64,000 bases of DNA from Sinomonas sp. P10A9 (GCF_041022165.1 NZ_CP163302.1:558001-622000); one strand, 5' to 3'. Positions 33,856-44,097 are shown, counted from the stretch's first letter. Notes: generated by a model from the letters alone, not told the origin. Numbers and translations are program-made.

Positions 33856-34743
33856 TCAGGGGCTCACGTCGGCGCCGTCCACGGGATAGGCGATGAAGGC
33901 GAAGCGGCCCGAGTCGGGCGCCCAACTGTTCACGTTCAGGGTGCCCTGCCCGCCGAACAGCCTGTAGCTCTGGAGCGGCGCCGCCCAGTCGCCGGTGGAG
34001 ACCACCTGCACGACGACGTCGAGGTCGGCGGGGTGTCCAAGCGTGCCGGCAGGGAAGGAGACATAGGCGGCGTGGCGGCCATCCGCCGAAAGGTGCGGGA
34101 ACCAGTCGACGGAATCGCTGGCCACGAGCCGTTCGAGCTGACAGCCGCGAGGGTCGATGCGCGCAAGCTGGGCATGTCCGGGCTCTGAGGTGAAGCCCTC
34201 GGTGTTGAAGTAGATCCAGGCGCCATCCGGCGACCACTCGGGACCGTCGGCATGGCCGGAACCGGTGGCGAGCACCCGGGATGGGCCGCGTCGGGAAGGC
34301 CCGACGGCGAGACGCCCGGGCGCCGAGAAATCCGAGAGCTCCACCCAGGCCAGCTCACTCTCGTCCGGGCGCACTCCGTGGAGGAAATGCCGCCTTCCGT
34401 CTTCTTCGTCGGTGACGCGCTCGACCGTGCCGCCGGACAGCGCGCCCCGGTAGATGTGCCCGTCCATCGCGGACAGGTAGATCGAGGCGCCGTCAGGGGA
34501 CAGGACGTGGTCGTTGTTGATCTCCGGGAGATCCTCGAAGGGGACTTCCCGGAGCACTGGCACGTCAACATCAAGGGACCAGAGAACGCCGTGGCCATTG
34601 ACGTACAGCGTGCGCCCGTCGTGCGCCCAGTTCGGCGCCTCGAGGAGGATCTCGTCGGTGTGGAAGATCAGCTGGGGCTCTGCCATCCCGGGGCCGCCGA
34701 TCCAAATCTGCGACCGCTGGCCCGCACGCAGTTCGCGATACAT
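33856..34743 (-). CDS. TolB-like/WD40-type beta-propeller protein
   Basis: This 295-aa protein is a probable six-bladed propeller with repeated PD40-like blades: LEAPNWAHDGRTLYVNGHGV, NNDHVLSPDGASIYLSAMDG, DGPEWSPDGAWIYFNTEGF, WFPHLSADGRHAAYVSFPAG and NSWAPDSGRFAFIAY. There is no signal peptide, so it is cytoplasmic. Such proteins can be oligogalacturonate-lyase-like or sugar-binding and are common at the end of sugar clusters. It starts 14 bp after the TIM-barrel isomerase stop with a poor ribosome site; a TTG two codons upstream is an alternative. It is the last gene of the ten-gene cluster. Confidence 0.8.
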   Translation of the reverse strand: MYRELRAGQRSQIWIGGPGMAEPQLIFHTDEILLEAPNWAHDGRTLYVNGHGVLWSLDVDVPVLREVPFEDLPEINNDHVLSPDGASIYLSAMDGHIYRGALSGGTVERVTDEEDGRRHFLHGVRPDESELAWVELSDFSAPGRLAVGPSRRGPSRVLATGSGHADGPEWSPDGAWIYFNTEGFTSEPGHAQLARIDPRGCQLERLVASDSVDWFPHLSADGRHAAYVSFPAGTLGHPADLDVVVQVVSTGDWAAPLQSYRLFGGQGTLNVNSWAPDSGRFAFIAYPVDGADVSP

Positions 34744-34757
34744 GCGCAAGGAACGGA

Positions 34758-35762
<1,005 letters not shown>

Positions 35763-35789
35763 CGGGGATCCTCCTTGTGGATCGCAATG

Positions 35790-35836
35790 GTTGGGTTGCC
35801 GTGAGTGAAAGGGCTGAGGACCCACGGCAACCCGAC
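35790..35836 (-). promoter_or_regulatory. intra-operon hairpin upstream of the isomerase gene
   Basis: GGGTTGCCGTG (35793-35803) pairs perfectly with CACGGCAACCC (35823-35833), and the stem extends three more positions with one wobble. It lies in the only sizeable gap of the second half of the cluster. It may act as an RNA-stability or partial-termination element. Confidence 0.5.
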
Positions 35837-35856
35837 AACTGCGGGTGGGGTCTGTT

Positions 35857-37017
35857 TCAGAGCTGGATGGCGGTGGACTTGGCGGCGGCGGACTCTTCGA
35901 TCGCGGCGAGCACCCGCTGGACCTGCAGGCCTTCCTCGAACGAGGGCGCGGGCTGCTCGCCGTCCCTGATTCCTACAAGGAAGTCGCGGACCTGGTGGGT
36001 GAAGGTGTGCTCCCAGCCGATCATGTGGCCCTGCGGCCACCAGGCGTCCATCGAGGGGTGGCCGGGCTCGGTGACGACGATCCTGCGGAAGCCCTGCTCT
36101 TCGGCGGGTGCGGTCGCGTCGAGGAACTCGAGCTCGCCGAGCCGCTCGAGGTCGAACGCGAGGGCGCCGGCGGACCCGTACACCTCGATCCGGAGGGAGT
36201 TCTTCCTCCCGGTCGCGACGCGGGAGACCTCGATCGAGGCGACCGCCCCGGTGGCGAGGGAGAGCGTGGCCCAGGCCGCGTCGTCGACCGTCACGTCCTC
36301 GAGCCCGTCCGGGCCGGGGCGCCGGCCCACGAACGTGTGCAGGCGTCCGGAGACCTCGGTGACGGTGGTGCCGGTGAGGTACTGCACCTGGTCGATCGCG
36401 TGGGAGGCGATGTCCCCGAGCGCCCCGGATCCGGCAGTCTCCTTGCGCAGGCGCCAGGTCATGGGCGCGGAATCGTCGGCGAGCCAGTCCTGGAGGTACG
36501 ACGCGCGGATCTCCCGGACGGTGCCGAGCCTGCCGTCCGCGATGAGCTGCCTCGCGTACGCGAGGGCCGGGACACGCCGGTAGTTGAAGCCCACCATGGA
36601 CTGGATCCCGCGGTCCCGGGCCGCCCGAGCGGCTTCGACCATGTGCTCCGACTCGGCCAGGGTGTTGGCCAGCGGCTTCTCGACCAGGACGTGCTTGCCG
36701 GCCTCGAGCGCGGCGATCGCGATCTCGGCGTGCAGCCAGCCCGGGGCGCAGATGTCCACGATGTGGATGTCGTCGCGGGCGATCACCTCGCGCCAGTCCG
36801 TGGCAGACTCCGCCCACCCGTACCGGGTCGCGGCCTCCGCGACCTCCTGGGCGTGCCGGCCCACGAGCACCTTCTGCTCCACGGCAGGCACGTCGAAGAA
36901 CGCCGCCACGTTCCGCCACGCGTTCGAGTGAGCCTTGCCCATGAACGCGTAGCCGATCGCGGCCACGCCGAGGGGCGAGCCCGGCTTCGGTCCGGTGTGC
37001 GGCGGCTCGGCAGTCAT
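35857..37017 (-). CDS. Gfo/Idh/MocA family oxidoreductase
   Basis: This 386-aa NAD(P)-dependent dehydrogenase has a Rossmann start LGVAAIGYAFMGKAHSNAWR at about 16-35 and the EKP catalytic motif in AGKHVLVEKPLANT. The C-terminal domain has GFNYRRVPALAYARQLIADG, SYLQDWLADDSAPMTWRLRK and GSGALGDIASHAIDQVQYL, carrying the active-site Asp/His. The whole is reminiscent of bacterial levoglucosan dehydrogenases and related sugar 3-dehydrogenases; that is from memory. It overlaps the preceding gene's stop by 4 nt. Confidence 0.9.
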   Translation of the reverse strand: MTAEPPHTGPKPGSPLGVAAIGYAFMGKAHSNAWRNVAAFFDVPAVEQKVLVGRHAQEVAEAATRYGWAESATDWREVIARDDIHIVDICAPGWLHAEIAIAALEAGKHVLVEKPLANTLAESEHMVEAARAARDRGIQSMVGFNYRRVPALAYARQLIADGRLGTVREIRASYLQDWLADDSAPMTWRLRKETAGSGALGDIASHAIDQVQYLTGTTVTEVSGRLHTFVGRRPGPDGLEDVTVDDAAWATLSLATGAVASIEVSRVATGRKNSLRIEVYGSAGALAFDLERLGELEFLDATAPAEEQGFRRIVVTEPGHPSMDAWWPQGHMIGWEHTFTHQVRDFLVGIRDGEQPAPSFEEGLQVQRVLAAIEESAAAKSTAIQL

Positions 37018-38132
37018 GCTCTGACCCCGTCGAGGGTCGCCTCGGTGGGTGCCCAGTCCTCGGGGAGAGGGGTGGACGACGGCGCGGTGCTGGCCACGTC
37101 GACAAACGCGCCGGAGTCGATGGACTCGGAGATTGAGACCATCGTGTCCAGCACGTGGTAGGCCAGCTGCCCGGTGGCGCGGTGCGGCTCGCCCGAGCGG
37201 ATGGCGCGGGCCATGTCGAGGACGCCCATGCCGCGGCCGTTCGCCGGGCCTGCGGTGGGGATCGAGGTCCAGTCCGTCTCGCCAATCCGGCAGATCTGCA
37301 GCTCGCCGTCGAAGTAGTTCGGGTCCGGCAGGGAGAGCGTTGCCTCCGTGCCGGTGATCTCGATGAAGCCCATGCGTGCGCGGGGGGACTCGAAGCTGAA
37401 GATGCTGTGCGAGGACGCGCCGGACTCGAACTGGGCCAGGGCGCTCACGTGCGTGGGTACCTCGACCTCGAACTCCTCGCCGGCCTTGGGACCCGAGCCG
37501 ATCACGCGCGTGGTCTTGGCCTTGGAACCCAGGGCGGCGACGCGGCGGACGCTTCCGAAGGTCTGCACGAGGGCGGTGAGGTAGTACGGGCCCATGTCGA
37601 ACAGGGGGCCCGCGCCGTGCTGGAACAGGAAGGCGGGATTCGGGTGCCAGGACTCCGGCCCGGGCGTCTGGAAGACGGTCTGGGCGGTGAGGGGGATGCC
37701 GATGTCACCGCGCTCGATCACGCGCCGGGCCGTCTGCAGGCCCGCACCGAGGAAGGTGTCCGGTGCGCACCCGAGGCGGATGCCGGCGTCGTCCGCCTCC
37801 TTGAGCAGCCCGAGGCCGCTCTCGCGGTCCAGGGAGAACGGCTTCTCGCTCCACACGTGCTTGCCGGCGCGCACGGCCGCGGTCGCGACCTCGACGTGGG
37901 CGGCGGGGATCGTGAGGTTGACGATGATCTCGACGTCCGGGTGGTTGAGCGCGAGCTCGGGGGTCCCGAACTCCGCGATCCCATACTCCTCGGCGCGTGC
38001 CTTGGCGGCCTCGGGGAAGAGGTCCGCGATCACGTGCACCTTCACGTCCGGGAAGACAGTGAGGTTGTCCAGGTACTGCTTGCTGATGACTCCGGCGCCG
38101 ATGACGGCGACGCCCACAGGTCCGCGGCTCAT
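37014..38132 (-). CDS. Gfo/Idh/MocA family oxidoreductase
   Basis: This 372-aa dehydrogenase has nucleotide-binding GVAVIGAGVISKQYLDNLTV at residues 6-25 and the EKP motif in AGKHVWSEKPFSLDRE. The substrate domain has PAFLFQHGAGPLFDMGPYYL with the active-site His/Asp region. It differs from the next gene in lacking the DIASH pattern (here DMGPYYL), so the two probably act on different intermediates, for example an oxidase/reductase pair. Both ends overlap neighbours by 4 nt, so translation is coupled. Confidence 0.9.
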   Translation of the reverse strand: MSRGPVGVAVIGAGVISKQYLDNLTVFPDVKVHVIADLFPEAAKARAEEYGIAEFGTPELALNHPDVEIIVNLTIPAAHVEVATAAVRAGKHVWSEKPFSLDRESGLGLLKEADDAGIRLGCAPDTFLGAGLQTARRVIERGDIGIPLTAQTVFQTPGPESWHPNPAFLFQHGAGPLFDMGPYYLTALVQTFGSVRRVAALGSKAKTTRVIGSGPKAGEEFEVEVPTHVSALAQFESGASSHSIFSFESPRARMGFIEITGTEATLSLPDPNYFDGELQICRIGETDWTSIPTAGPANGRGMGVLDMARAIRSGEPHRATGQLAYHVLDTMVSISESIDSGAFVDVASTAPSSTPLPEDWAPTEATLDGVRA

Positions 38133-38914
38133 CGCACGGCCTCCGCGCTGCCTGCCTCGACAGATGCCTGGGCGTCAGCGGAGGGGGCGCCGGCCTCGAG
38201 GTAGGCCAGGGAGGCGGCCACGCCGTCGAAGATGTCGCCCGCGTAGTCGTCGAACTCGACGACGCCGACCTCGAGGCTCTTCGCGGCCGCCAGCACGCGC
38301 CAGATGCCGATCTCGCCCTGGCCCGCGGGCAGCTGGGCCTGCTTGTCCTGGTTGACGGGCCCATCCTTGATGTGGATGGCGACCACCCGGTCCCCGAGGC
38401 GGGTCAGGAGCGCTGCCGGGTCCTCGCCGCCCACCGCAGCCCAGTAGGTGTCGACTTCGAGGACAACCTCAGGGTCGAGGAGGCTGGCGAAGAACTCGAG
38501 GGCCGTTGTCCCCTCGATCCTCGAGGAGAGCTCCCAGTCGTGGTTGTGGTAGCCCACGCGGATGCCGTGCTCGGCGCCCTTCTTCGCGGCGGCGTTGAGG
38601 CGGGCTGCGGTATCGCGGATCGTGTCTGCGTCCTGCCAGTGCTCGGCGGGGAGGTACGGATCGATCACGGTGCCGATGCCGAGCTTCGTCGCTGCAGCGA
38701 AGATCCCGTCCTGGTCGGCGGACAGGAGCGGCGCATGGGCCGTGGGGGCCGTGATGCCGTGCTCCGCGAACGCTGCGGCGAGATCGTCCGCGCGGGCCGC
38801 GAAGTTGTAGGGCTCCACTTGGGTGTAGCCGATCTTGGCGAGCCGTGCGATGGTGCCCGGCAGGTCGGCGTCGATGGCGTCGCGGACGGAGTAGAGCTGG
38901 ACGGAGTACGTCAT
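38129..38914 (-). CDS. sugar phosphate isomerase/epimerase (TIM barrel)
   Basis: This 261-aa AP_endonuc_2-type barrel starts MTYSVQLYSVRDAIDADLPG, then RLAKIGYTQVEPYNF. HNHDWELSSRIEGTTALEFF and LEVDTYWAAVGGEDPAALLT provide metal ligands, and HIKDGPVN and VGVVEFDDYAGD close the site. It is short compared with its 334-aa cousin in the same cluster, a different subfamily. It overlaps the Gfo/Idh/MocA gene by 4 nt and follows the permease gene by 52 bp. Confidence 0.88.
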   Translation of the reverse strand: MTYSVQLYSVRDAIDADLPGTIARLAKIGYTQVEPYNFAARADDLAAAFAEHGITAPTAHAPLLSADQDGIFAAATKLGIGTVIDPYLPAEHWQDADTIRDTAARLNAAAKKGAEHGIRVGYHNHDWELSSRIEGTTALEFFASLLDPEVVLEVDTYWAAVGGEDPAALLTRLGDRVVAIHIKDGPVNQDKQAQLPAGQGEIGIWRVLAAAKSLEVGVVEFDDYAGDIFDGVAASLAYLEAGAPSADAQASVEAGSAEAVR

Positions 38915-38966
38915 GGGGACAGTGTCCTCTCGGGAGGGATGTACGGGGAGGTCTCGGGGGAAGGTT

Positions 38967-39872
38967 TCAGCGGCCAGCGAGGGATCCGCCGATTCCGCCG
39001 ACGCTGAAGTACTTGTTGAGGGCCGCGAACACGATGATCGGCGGGAGCATCATGACCACGGCGAGGGCCATGACCGAGCCCCAGTCGGTCGCGTTCTGCT
39101 GGAAGAAGGACTGCACGCCCATGGGGAGGGTGAAGATCTCGTTCGAGCGCAGGAACACGATCGCCACGAGGTAGTCATTCCAGGCAAGCAGGAACGCGAA
39201 GATCGCGGTGGAGAGCACGCCGGGGAGGCTGTTCCGCAGGACGACCTTGGTGAAGGAGCCGAACACCGAGCACCCGTCGATCCACGAGGCCTCCTCGAGG
39301 CTGACCGGGATGGAGTCGAAGTACGCGGCCATCATCCAGGTGGCCACCGTCATGGTCGAGGCGACGTAGATGATCGTGAGGCCGAGGAGGTTGTCCACGA
39401 GGCCCATGTTCGCGAACAGCAGGAACAGCGGCACGACCGAGGTGATGATGGGCAGCGACTGCATGACGAACAGCAGCAGCGAGTAGCCCGAGACGGCCTT
39501 GCTGCGCCCGCGGGAGAGCACGTACCCGGCAGGAGCGGCCACGGCGACCGAGACGATGACTGTAGAGAGGGTCGTGATGAGGCTGTTCTTGAGCCATGTC
39601 GAGGCGAGCGTCTTGGCGAAGACGTTGCTGAAGTTCTCGAACGTGAGCCCGGTCGAGGTGCTCGTGGTGGCAGGGGTGAACGCGAGGACGACCACCACGA
39701 AGATCGGCACGAGGACCACGACGGTGATGGCCAGGATGAGCGCGAGGCGCCACCAGCGGCCGCGCACATCGGCCTCGGAGACCGTGCGACGAGCCTTGCC
39801 CGCCCCGGTGGGGCCCCCGGCCGCGCTGAGCTCGGGTCCGGCGGCGGGGTGGGTGTGCAGTGCGGCGCTCAT
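38967..39872 (-). CDS. carbohydrate ABC transporter permease (MalG type)
   Basis: This 301-aa inner-membrane subunit starts with a polar N-terminus of 40 residues, then six helices (WRLALILAITVVVLVPIFVV first). The EAA loop is EEASWIDGCSVFGSFTKVVL, G at the usual position, which docks the ATPase. The last residues FSVGGIGGSLAGR match the MalG family's YF--G---GavKG end. ATG 39872 overlaps the stop of the partner permease (4 nt). No ATPase gene is present in the cluster; a shared MsiK-type ATPase elsewhere is likely. Confidence 0.93.
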   Translation of the reverse strand: MSAALHTHPAAGPELSAAGGPTGAGKARRTVSEADVRGRWWRLALILAITVVVLVPIFVVVVLAFTPATTSTSTGLTFENFSNVFAKTLASTWLKNSLITTLSTVIVSVAVAAPAGYVLSRGRSKAVSGYSLLLFVMQSLPIITSVVPLFLLFANMGLVDNLLGLTIIYVASTMTVATWMMAAYFDSIPVSLEEASWIDGCSVFGSFTKVVLRNSLPGVLSTAIFAFLLAWNDYLVAIVFLRSNEIFTLPMGVQSFFQQNATDWGSVMALAVVMMLPPIIVFAALNKYFSVGGIGGSLAGR

Positions 39873-40843
39873 TCGACACTCGACTTTCGGATCTGGCGGT
39901 ACAGGACGGCGGAGATGACCACGAGCGTGATCGTCATGAGGAAGGCGATGGCGACGCCGGGGCCGGTCTGGAAGTCCTGGAAGACCCTGCGGTAGGCCAG
40001 CACCACGAGTGATGTCGTCGCGTCGACCGGCCCTCCGCCGGTGAGCAGGTAGATCGTCGGGAAGTCGTTGACGCAGAAGATCGTCATGAGGATCCAGCTG
40101 ATGTACGTGGACCGGGCGATGAGCGGCAGCGTGATGCCGGTGAACTGCTGCCACCGGCTGGCGCCGTCCATGCTCGCAGCCTCGTAGACCGTCCCGTCCA
40201 CGGAGGAGAGAGCGGACGAGGTCATCATCATCATGAAGGGGAAGCTGACCCAGACCTTGAACGCGCACACCATGACGGCCGCGAGCGTCGGGTTGGCCAG
40301 GAACAGTGGCGTGCCGAGGCCCAGAGCGCGGGACATGGCCGGGATGGGGCTGTCCGGGGTCGCAACGAGCCAGTTCCAGGCTGTCGAGGACACCACGATC
40401 GGCACGACCCACGGCAGGAGCAGGAGGACCTTGAAGAACCCTCCGGCCGGGATGCGCGTGCGCAGCAGGAGCGCAAGGCCCATGCCGACGAGCCACGAGC
40501 CGAACACGCCGACGATGGTGAACACGAGGGTGAACTGCGCGGCCTTCCAGAAGGCCGGGGCACCCAGGACGTTCGCGAAGTTGTCCAGGCCCACGAAGTT
40601 GCCGGTGTCGATGAGCGAACCGTCGTGGGTGGCCTGGACTCCCGCGTACACGAGGGGATAGCCATGGATGAGGATGAGCAGGAACACGGACGGGAGGAGG
40701 AGCCAGAAGAACGTCCGCGTGGCCTGGGAGGCGAGCCTGCTCCTTCGGTTGAGGCCGCCGTCCGCGCCGGGCTTCCCGCCGCCGCCGGGGGCGAGGCCCC
40801 GACGGGCGCGGGCGAGGCCCCTGGATGGTGTGGTGGTAGTCAT
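39869..40843 (-). CDS. sugar ABC transporter permease (MalF type)
   Basis: This 324-aa membrane subunit has a Gly/Arg-rich cytoplasmic start of 45 residues, TM1 FFWLLLPSVFLLILIHGYPL and five more helices. The EAA loop is YEAASMDGASRWQQFTGITL, followed by LPLIARSTYISWILMTIFCV. It pairs with the MalG-type subunit. It starts 14 bp after the binding-protein stop, a typical binding protein-permease-permease order. Confidence 0.93.
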   Translation of the reverse strand: MTTTTPSRGLARARRGLAPGGGGKPGADGGLNRRSRLASQATRTFFWLLLPSVFLLILIHGYPLVYAGVQATHDGSLIDTGNFVGLDNFANVLGAPAFWKAAQFTLVFTIVGVFGSWLVGMGLALLLRTRIPAGGFFKVLLLLPWVVPIVVSSTAWNWLVATPDSPIPAMSRALGLGTPLFLANPTLAAVMVCAFKVWVSFPFMMMMTSSALSSVDGTVYEAASMDGASRWQQFTGITLPLIARSTYISWILMTIFCVNDFPTIYLLTGGGPVDATTSLVVLAYRRVFQDFQTGPGVAIAFLMTITLVVISAVLYRQIRKSSVE

Positions 40844-40857
40844 GTCCCGCACCCGTT

Positions 40858-42165
40858 TCAGGACTTGAGGACGGACTGCAGGCCGGTCTGGAACGCCTGG
40901 AGGGCGGTCTTGGCGTCCGACTTCCCCGTCAGGATGGTCTGGGTGAACTGGTTGAGCGCCTGGCCACCGTCGAGCGCGGCGAGGTTCGCGTTCATCTTCG
41001 TGCCCCGCGAGGCGAAGGTCTTCGCGATCGGCTGCCAGTCCTTGACGATCTTGACGTTGTTGGGGTTGCTCGTGAACTCGGGGGTCTCGGTGATCGACTT
41101 GAACACGGGCAGCGCCGCCATGAGCTTCTTCTGCCAGAGCTGCTTGAGCTGGCCCATGTAGTAGACGAGGAACGCCTCGGAGGACGCTTGGGACGGGGTG
41201 TTCTTGTACATCATGATGTTGTTCGGGAACACGATCGTGGCCTTGTCGCCGTGCGGGCCCGCAATGGGGTTGGCGACGAGCATGTCGCCCGAGGTGTCGC
41301 CGACCCGCTGGTCTGCGCTGGCCTGGAAGATGCCGAAGCCGATCTTCTTGTCCTTCCACTGCGCGGACATGTTGTCCGTCGTGTATCCGACGGCCGCCGG
41401 GTCGATGATGCCGTTCGAGACCAGCTCGAGCAGGAATTCGACGGCCTCGACGTTCCGGTCGTTCATGACGTCGAGCTGGCCGTCCGGGGTCCAGACGCCA
41501 CCGCCGTTGTTGACCATCATCATGATCATCGTGTGGTTGCCGAAGTTGTTGCCCGAGCCGGACCCGGTCCCGAAGCCGACCGCGCCGACCTTCTTGAGGG
41601 CCTTGCCGACCTCGAGGAGGGAGGTCCAATCCGTGGGGAGCGCGACGCCGGCCTGGTCCATGAGCGACTTGCGGTACCAGAGCACACGCATGTCGAGCTG
41701 CCACGGGACGGCCACGTAGCCCTTGTCCGACTTGAAGGGATCGAGCACACCGGGCAGGAAGTCGTCGTACTGGCCGTTCTTCTTGAGGGCCTCGATGACG
41801 TTGTCGGCGTAGGCGATCTGTCCCTGCTGCTCGAACTGGAACGCCTGGAAGCCGCCACCCGTGGACACCGCGGGGCCGGTCTTGGACGCGATTGCCGAGG
41901 AGAAGGTCTGGTAGAAGTTGTTCCACTGGATGATCTGGTAGCTTGCCTTGGCGTTGCCCGAGGCCGGGGCGTAAGCCTCGGTGATCCCCTTCGCCGCGTC
42001 GTTATAGGCCGTCGTTGCCCACGGCATGTCCCAGAACTTGATGTCGCCGGTGCTGCCGCCCGAGGCGGAGCCGCCGCCGCACGCGGCCAGGGCCGGCACG
42101 GCCGCCGCCGCTGCGGCGAGGCCGAGGAAGCCCCTGCGGGAGAAGGTCGTTTTGGATGCGCTCAT
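40858..42165 (-). CDS. ABC transporter extracellular solute-binding protein (family 1), Tat-exported lipoprotein
   Basis: This 435-aa sugar-binding lipoprotein begins MSASKTTFSRRGFLGLAAAA. The twin-arginine motif and lipobox AACGGG (Cys near residue 28) show Tat export and membrane anchoring. MalE-like features are GDIKFWDMPWATTAYNDAAK, VPWQLDMRVLWYRKSLMDQA and PNNIMMYKNTPSQASSEAFL. GTGSGSGNNFGNHTMIMMMV lies in the ligand cleft region. Ligand is unknown. It is the first transport gene after the Gfo/Idh/MocA-orphan pair, with a 58-bp leader. Confidence 0.93.
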   Translation of the reverse strand: MSASKTTFSRRGFLGLAAAAAAVPALAACGGGSASGGSTGDIKFWDMPWATTAYNDAAKGITEAYAPASGNAKASYQIIQWNNFYQTFSSAIASKTGPAVSTGGGFQAFQFEQQGQIAYADNVIEALKKNGQYDDFLPGVLDPFKSDKGYVAVPWQLDMRVLWYRKSLMDQAGVALPTDWTSLLEVGKALKKVGAVGFGTGSGSGNNFGNHTMIMMMVNNGGGVWTPDGQLDVMNDRNVEAVEFLLELVSNGIIDPAAVGYTTDNMSAQWKDKKIGFGIFQASADQRVGDTSGDMLVANPIAGPHGDKATIVFPNNIMMYKNTPSQASSEAFLVYYMGQLKQLWQKKLMAALPVFKSITETPEFTSNPNNVKIVKDWQPIAKTFASRGTKMNANLAALDGGQALNQFTQTILTGKSDAKTALQAFQTGLQSVLKS

Positions 42166-42223
42166 GGTGGGTCCTTCGTCGTTGAGGAGTGCTGCGGTGG
42201 ATGGGTGGGGCGGGTGACTGATG

Positions 42224-43033
42224 TCAGACGGTGGCGACGCTGGCCGCGGGGGGCGGCGCCAGCGAGGCCGTGTGGTGGAGCTCGGCGGCGTCGGCGGAGA
42301 TGGAGTCTCCGCCAGCGATCGCAATGGCCCGCCGCCAGCTGGCGCGGCGGGAGGTCTCCCAGAGGGTGGGCAGAAGCAGTTCGCCGTCCGGCCCGACGAC
42401 GCGGGCCTCGGCCGGGGCGGCCGTTGCTGCGGACGGAACGACGACGGTGATTCCGCCATCGGTGGTCAGGAGGCGCACGCGCAGCGACGCGGGCACTGCG
42501 CCGCTGACAACGATCCCGAGGGACAACGGGGCGCCGTTGTCCAGCCGGCCGGCGAGGTGCCGGCCGGAGGGACCCGAGAACACCGTGGCCAGAGGCCCGA
42601 ACTCGCCGACAATACGGCGGGCGGCCGTGAGGGAGTCGAGCAGGGCCCCTTCGAGGCGCGCCGAATCCGGGACGGTCAGCGTGCAGTCGACCAGGACTGC
42701 CCGGTCGCGCCAGGCAGCAGCCGCTTCGGCCGCGGCGAGGGTGCCGGGGTTGGCTGCGAACTCCCACGCGATCACGACGCGGCCCGCAGTCACGGCGTCG
42801 AGGTGGGTATCGCCGTCGTGCGCTGCGGGGGAGCCGACGACGACGGCGAGCGCCCTGGCGCCGAGCGCCTTCTGGGCGCGTACCGCCCAGCCGGACGAGC
42901 CGTCCACGGCGGCGATCTGCGGTGCACCGTCCGAGGGCGCGAGGGAGAGCGGGAGCGACGCGGCGATCTCGGGGAGCCCGGGGATCCCGGCGGCCGAGGA
43001 GGCGCTGACGGCGAAGGCGGTCCGGGCGGTCAT
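42224..43033 (-). CDS. orphan 269-aa protein of the sugar cluster
   Basis: I do not recognise this protein. It is Ala-rich and soluble. It includes AASLPLSLAPSDGAPQIAAV, ALAVVVGSPAAHDGDTHLDA, VVIAWEFAANPGTLAAAEAA, VLVDCTLTVPDSARLEGALL, ARRIVGEFGPLATVFSGPSG and LSLGIVVSGAVPASLRVRLL. The middle part looks like a degenerate Rossmann-type domain. It overlaps the Gfo/Idh/MocA gene upstream by 4 nt (ATGA), so it may be a subunit or partner of that enzyme. Conservation of such a pair could be tested by neighbourhood search. Confidence 0.7.
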   Translation of the reverse strand: MTARTAFAVSASSAAGIPGLPEIAASLPLSLAPSDGAPQIAAVDGSSGWAVRAQKALGARALAVVVGSPAAHDGDTHLDAVTAGRVVIAWEFAANPGTLAAAEAAAAWRDRAVLVDCTLTVPDSARLEGALLDSLTAARRIVGEFGPLATVFSGPSGRHLAGRLDNGAPLSLGIVVSGAVPASLRVRLLTTDGGITVVVPSAATAAPAEARVVGPDGELLLPTLWETSRRASWRRAIAIAGGDSISADAAELHHTASLAPPPAASVATV

Positions 43034-44097
43034 GCCGCGGCCTCGAGCACGCGTGCGTGGGATCCCTCGACGATCGCGAGGGCGAAGCGCAGATCGTCGA
43101 TGAGGCCCTGCGGATCCGGCGCGGAGGCTACGCCTGAGACGATGTCCGCGATGCGGCGCCATTCGCCTTCGTAGCCGTTGTGCCCGAAGGGGCCGCCCAC
43201 GGTGGTGCGTCCGCCCCGGGTGTGCTCGGCGACGGCTGAACCCGCCTGGACGTAGGACGGCGTGAACGTCACCTTGAGCGCCGCGTCCCGGCCGATCGCC
43301 TCGAACGTCCAGTCCGGCTTCCACGTCGAGTTCATTGCAGCGACCAGCTCGACCGTGCGTCCGCCGGCCCGCACCACGAAGACGTACCCGAACGGCTTCA
43401 CGATGTCGGCGCGCAGCACCTCGAGGTCGGTGAAGTCGGGGACGAAGCGTCGCACGAGCGGGAGATCGTGGATCGCGAGGCCCAGGATGCCGCCTTCGAG
43501 CATCGCGGCGACGACCGCGGGGTCGCTGAGGTCGCGTTCTGGCATCTCCGGCCGCGCGATGACCTCGGTTGCGAAGTCCTCGAAGCGCGCATTGGGGGGC
43601 AGGACGATCGATGACCGCAGCGTGTGGGCCGTCTCGGGGAGATCTCCCCACAGCTCTTCGGCGGCCAGCCAGCCCGGGTCGAACGTATGCATCGCGCCGA
43701 CGATGATCGGCACGCCGGTCTCCGCGGAGACGGCCGCGATCTCGGCCGCTTCCTCGCCTGAGACCGCGAAGGGCTTCTCGCAGAGGACGGCCTTCTTGCC
43801 GGCCCGGCACGCGGCGATGACCTGCGCGGCGTGGAACTGGTGCGGGCTGCAGATGGCCACGACGTCGACGTCGGGGTCGCCGAGGAGTTCGTCCATCGAG
43901 GCGGAGTGACGGGCGCCGACCCGTGCGGCGACCGTCGAGGCGACGGCTGCGTCGACGTCCATGACGTGCGTGACGCGGAAGAGGTCCGTCAGCCGCGCGA
44001 GGCTTGGGAGGTGGATGGCCTGGGTGACCGGTCCGGCGCCCAGGAAGCCGACCCCGATTGTCGCTGGATGGTCGGGGACCGCTGGGGTGTCTGGCAT
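43030..44097 (-). CDS. Gfo/Idh/MocA family oxidoreductase
   Basis: This 355-aa first gene of the cluster has IGVGFLGAGPVTQAIHLPSL as NAD-binding loop at 14-33, DVVAICSPHQFHAAQVIAAC and the catalytic EKP in LCEKPFAVSG. The C-terminal part (GGILGLAIHDLPLVRRFVPD) holds the His/Asp pair of the active site. A CAGGAGAAG ribosome site precedes the ATG. The 158-bp region to the divergent ROK gene holds the candidate operator. Confidence 0.9.
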   Translation of the reverse strand: MPDTPAVPDHPATIGVGFLGAGPVTQAIHLPSLARLTDLFRVTHVMDVDAAVASTVAARVGARHSASMDELLGDPDVDVVAICSPHQFHAAQVIAACRAGKKAVLCEKPFAVSGEEAAEIAAVSAETGVPIIVGAMHTFDPGWLAAEELWGDLPETAHTLRSSIVLPPNARFEDFATEVIARPEMPERDLSDPAVVAAMLEGGILGLAIHDLPLVRRFVPDFTDLEVLRADIVKPFGYVFVVRAGGRTVELVAAMNSTWKPDWTFEAIGRDAALKVTFTPSYVQAGSAVAEHTRGGRTTVGGPFGHNGYEGEWRRIADIVSGVASAPDPQGLIDDLRFALAIVEGSHARVLEAAA

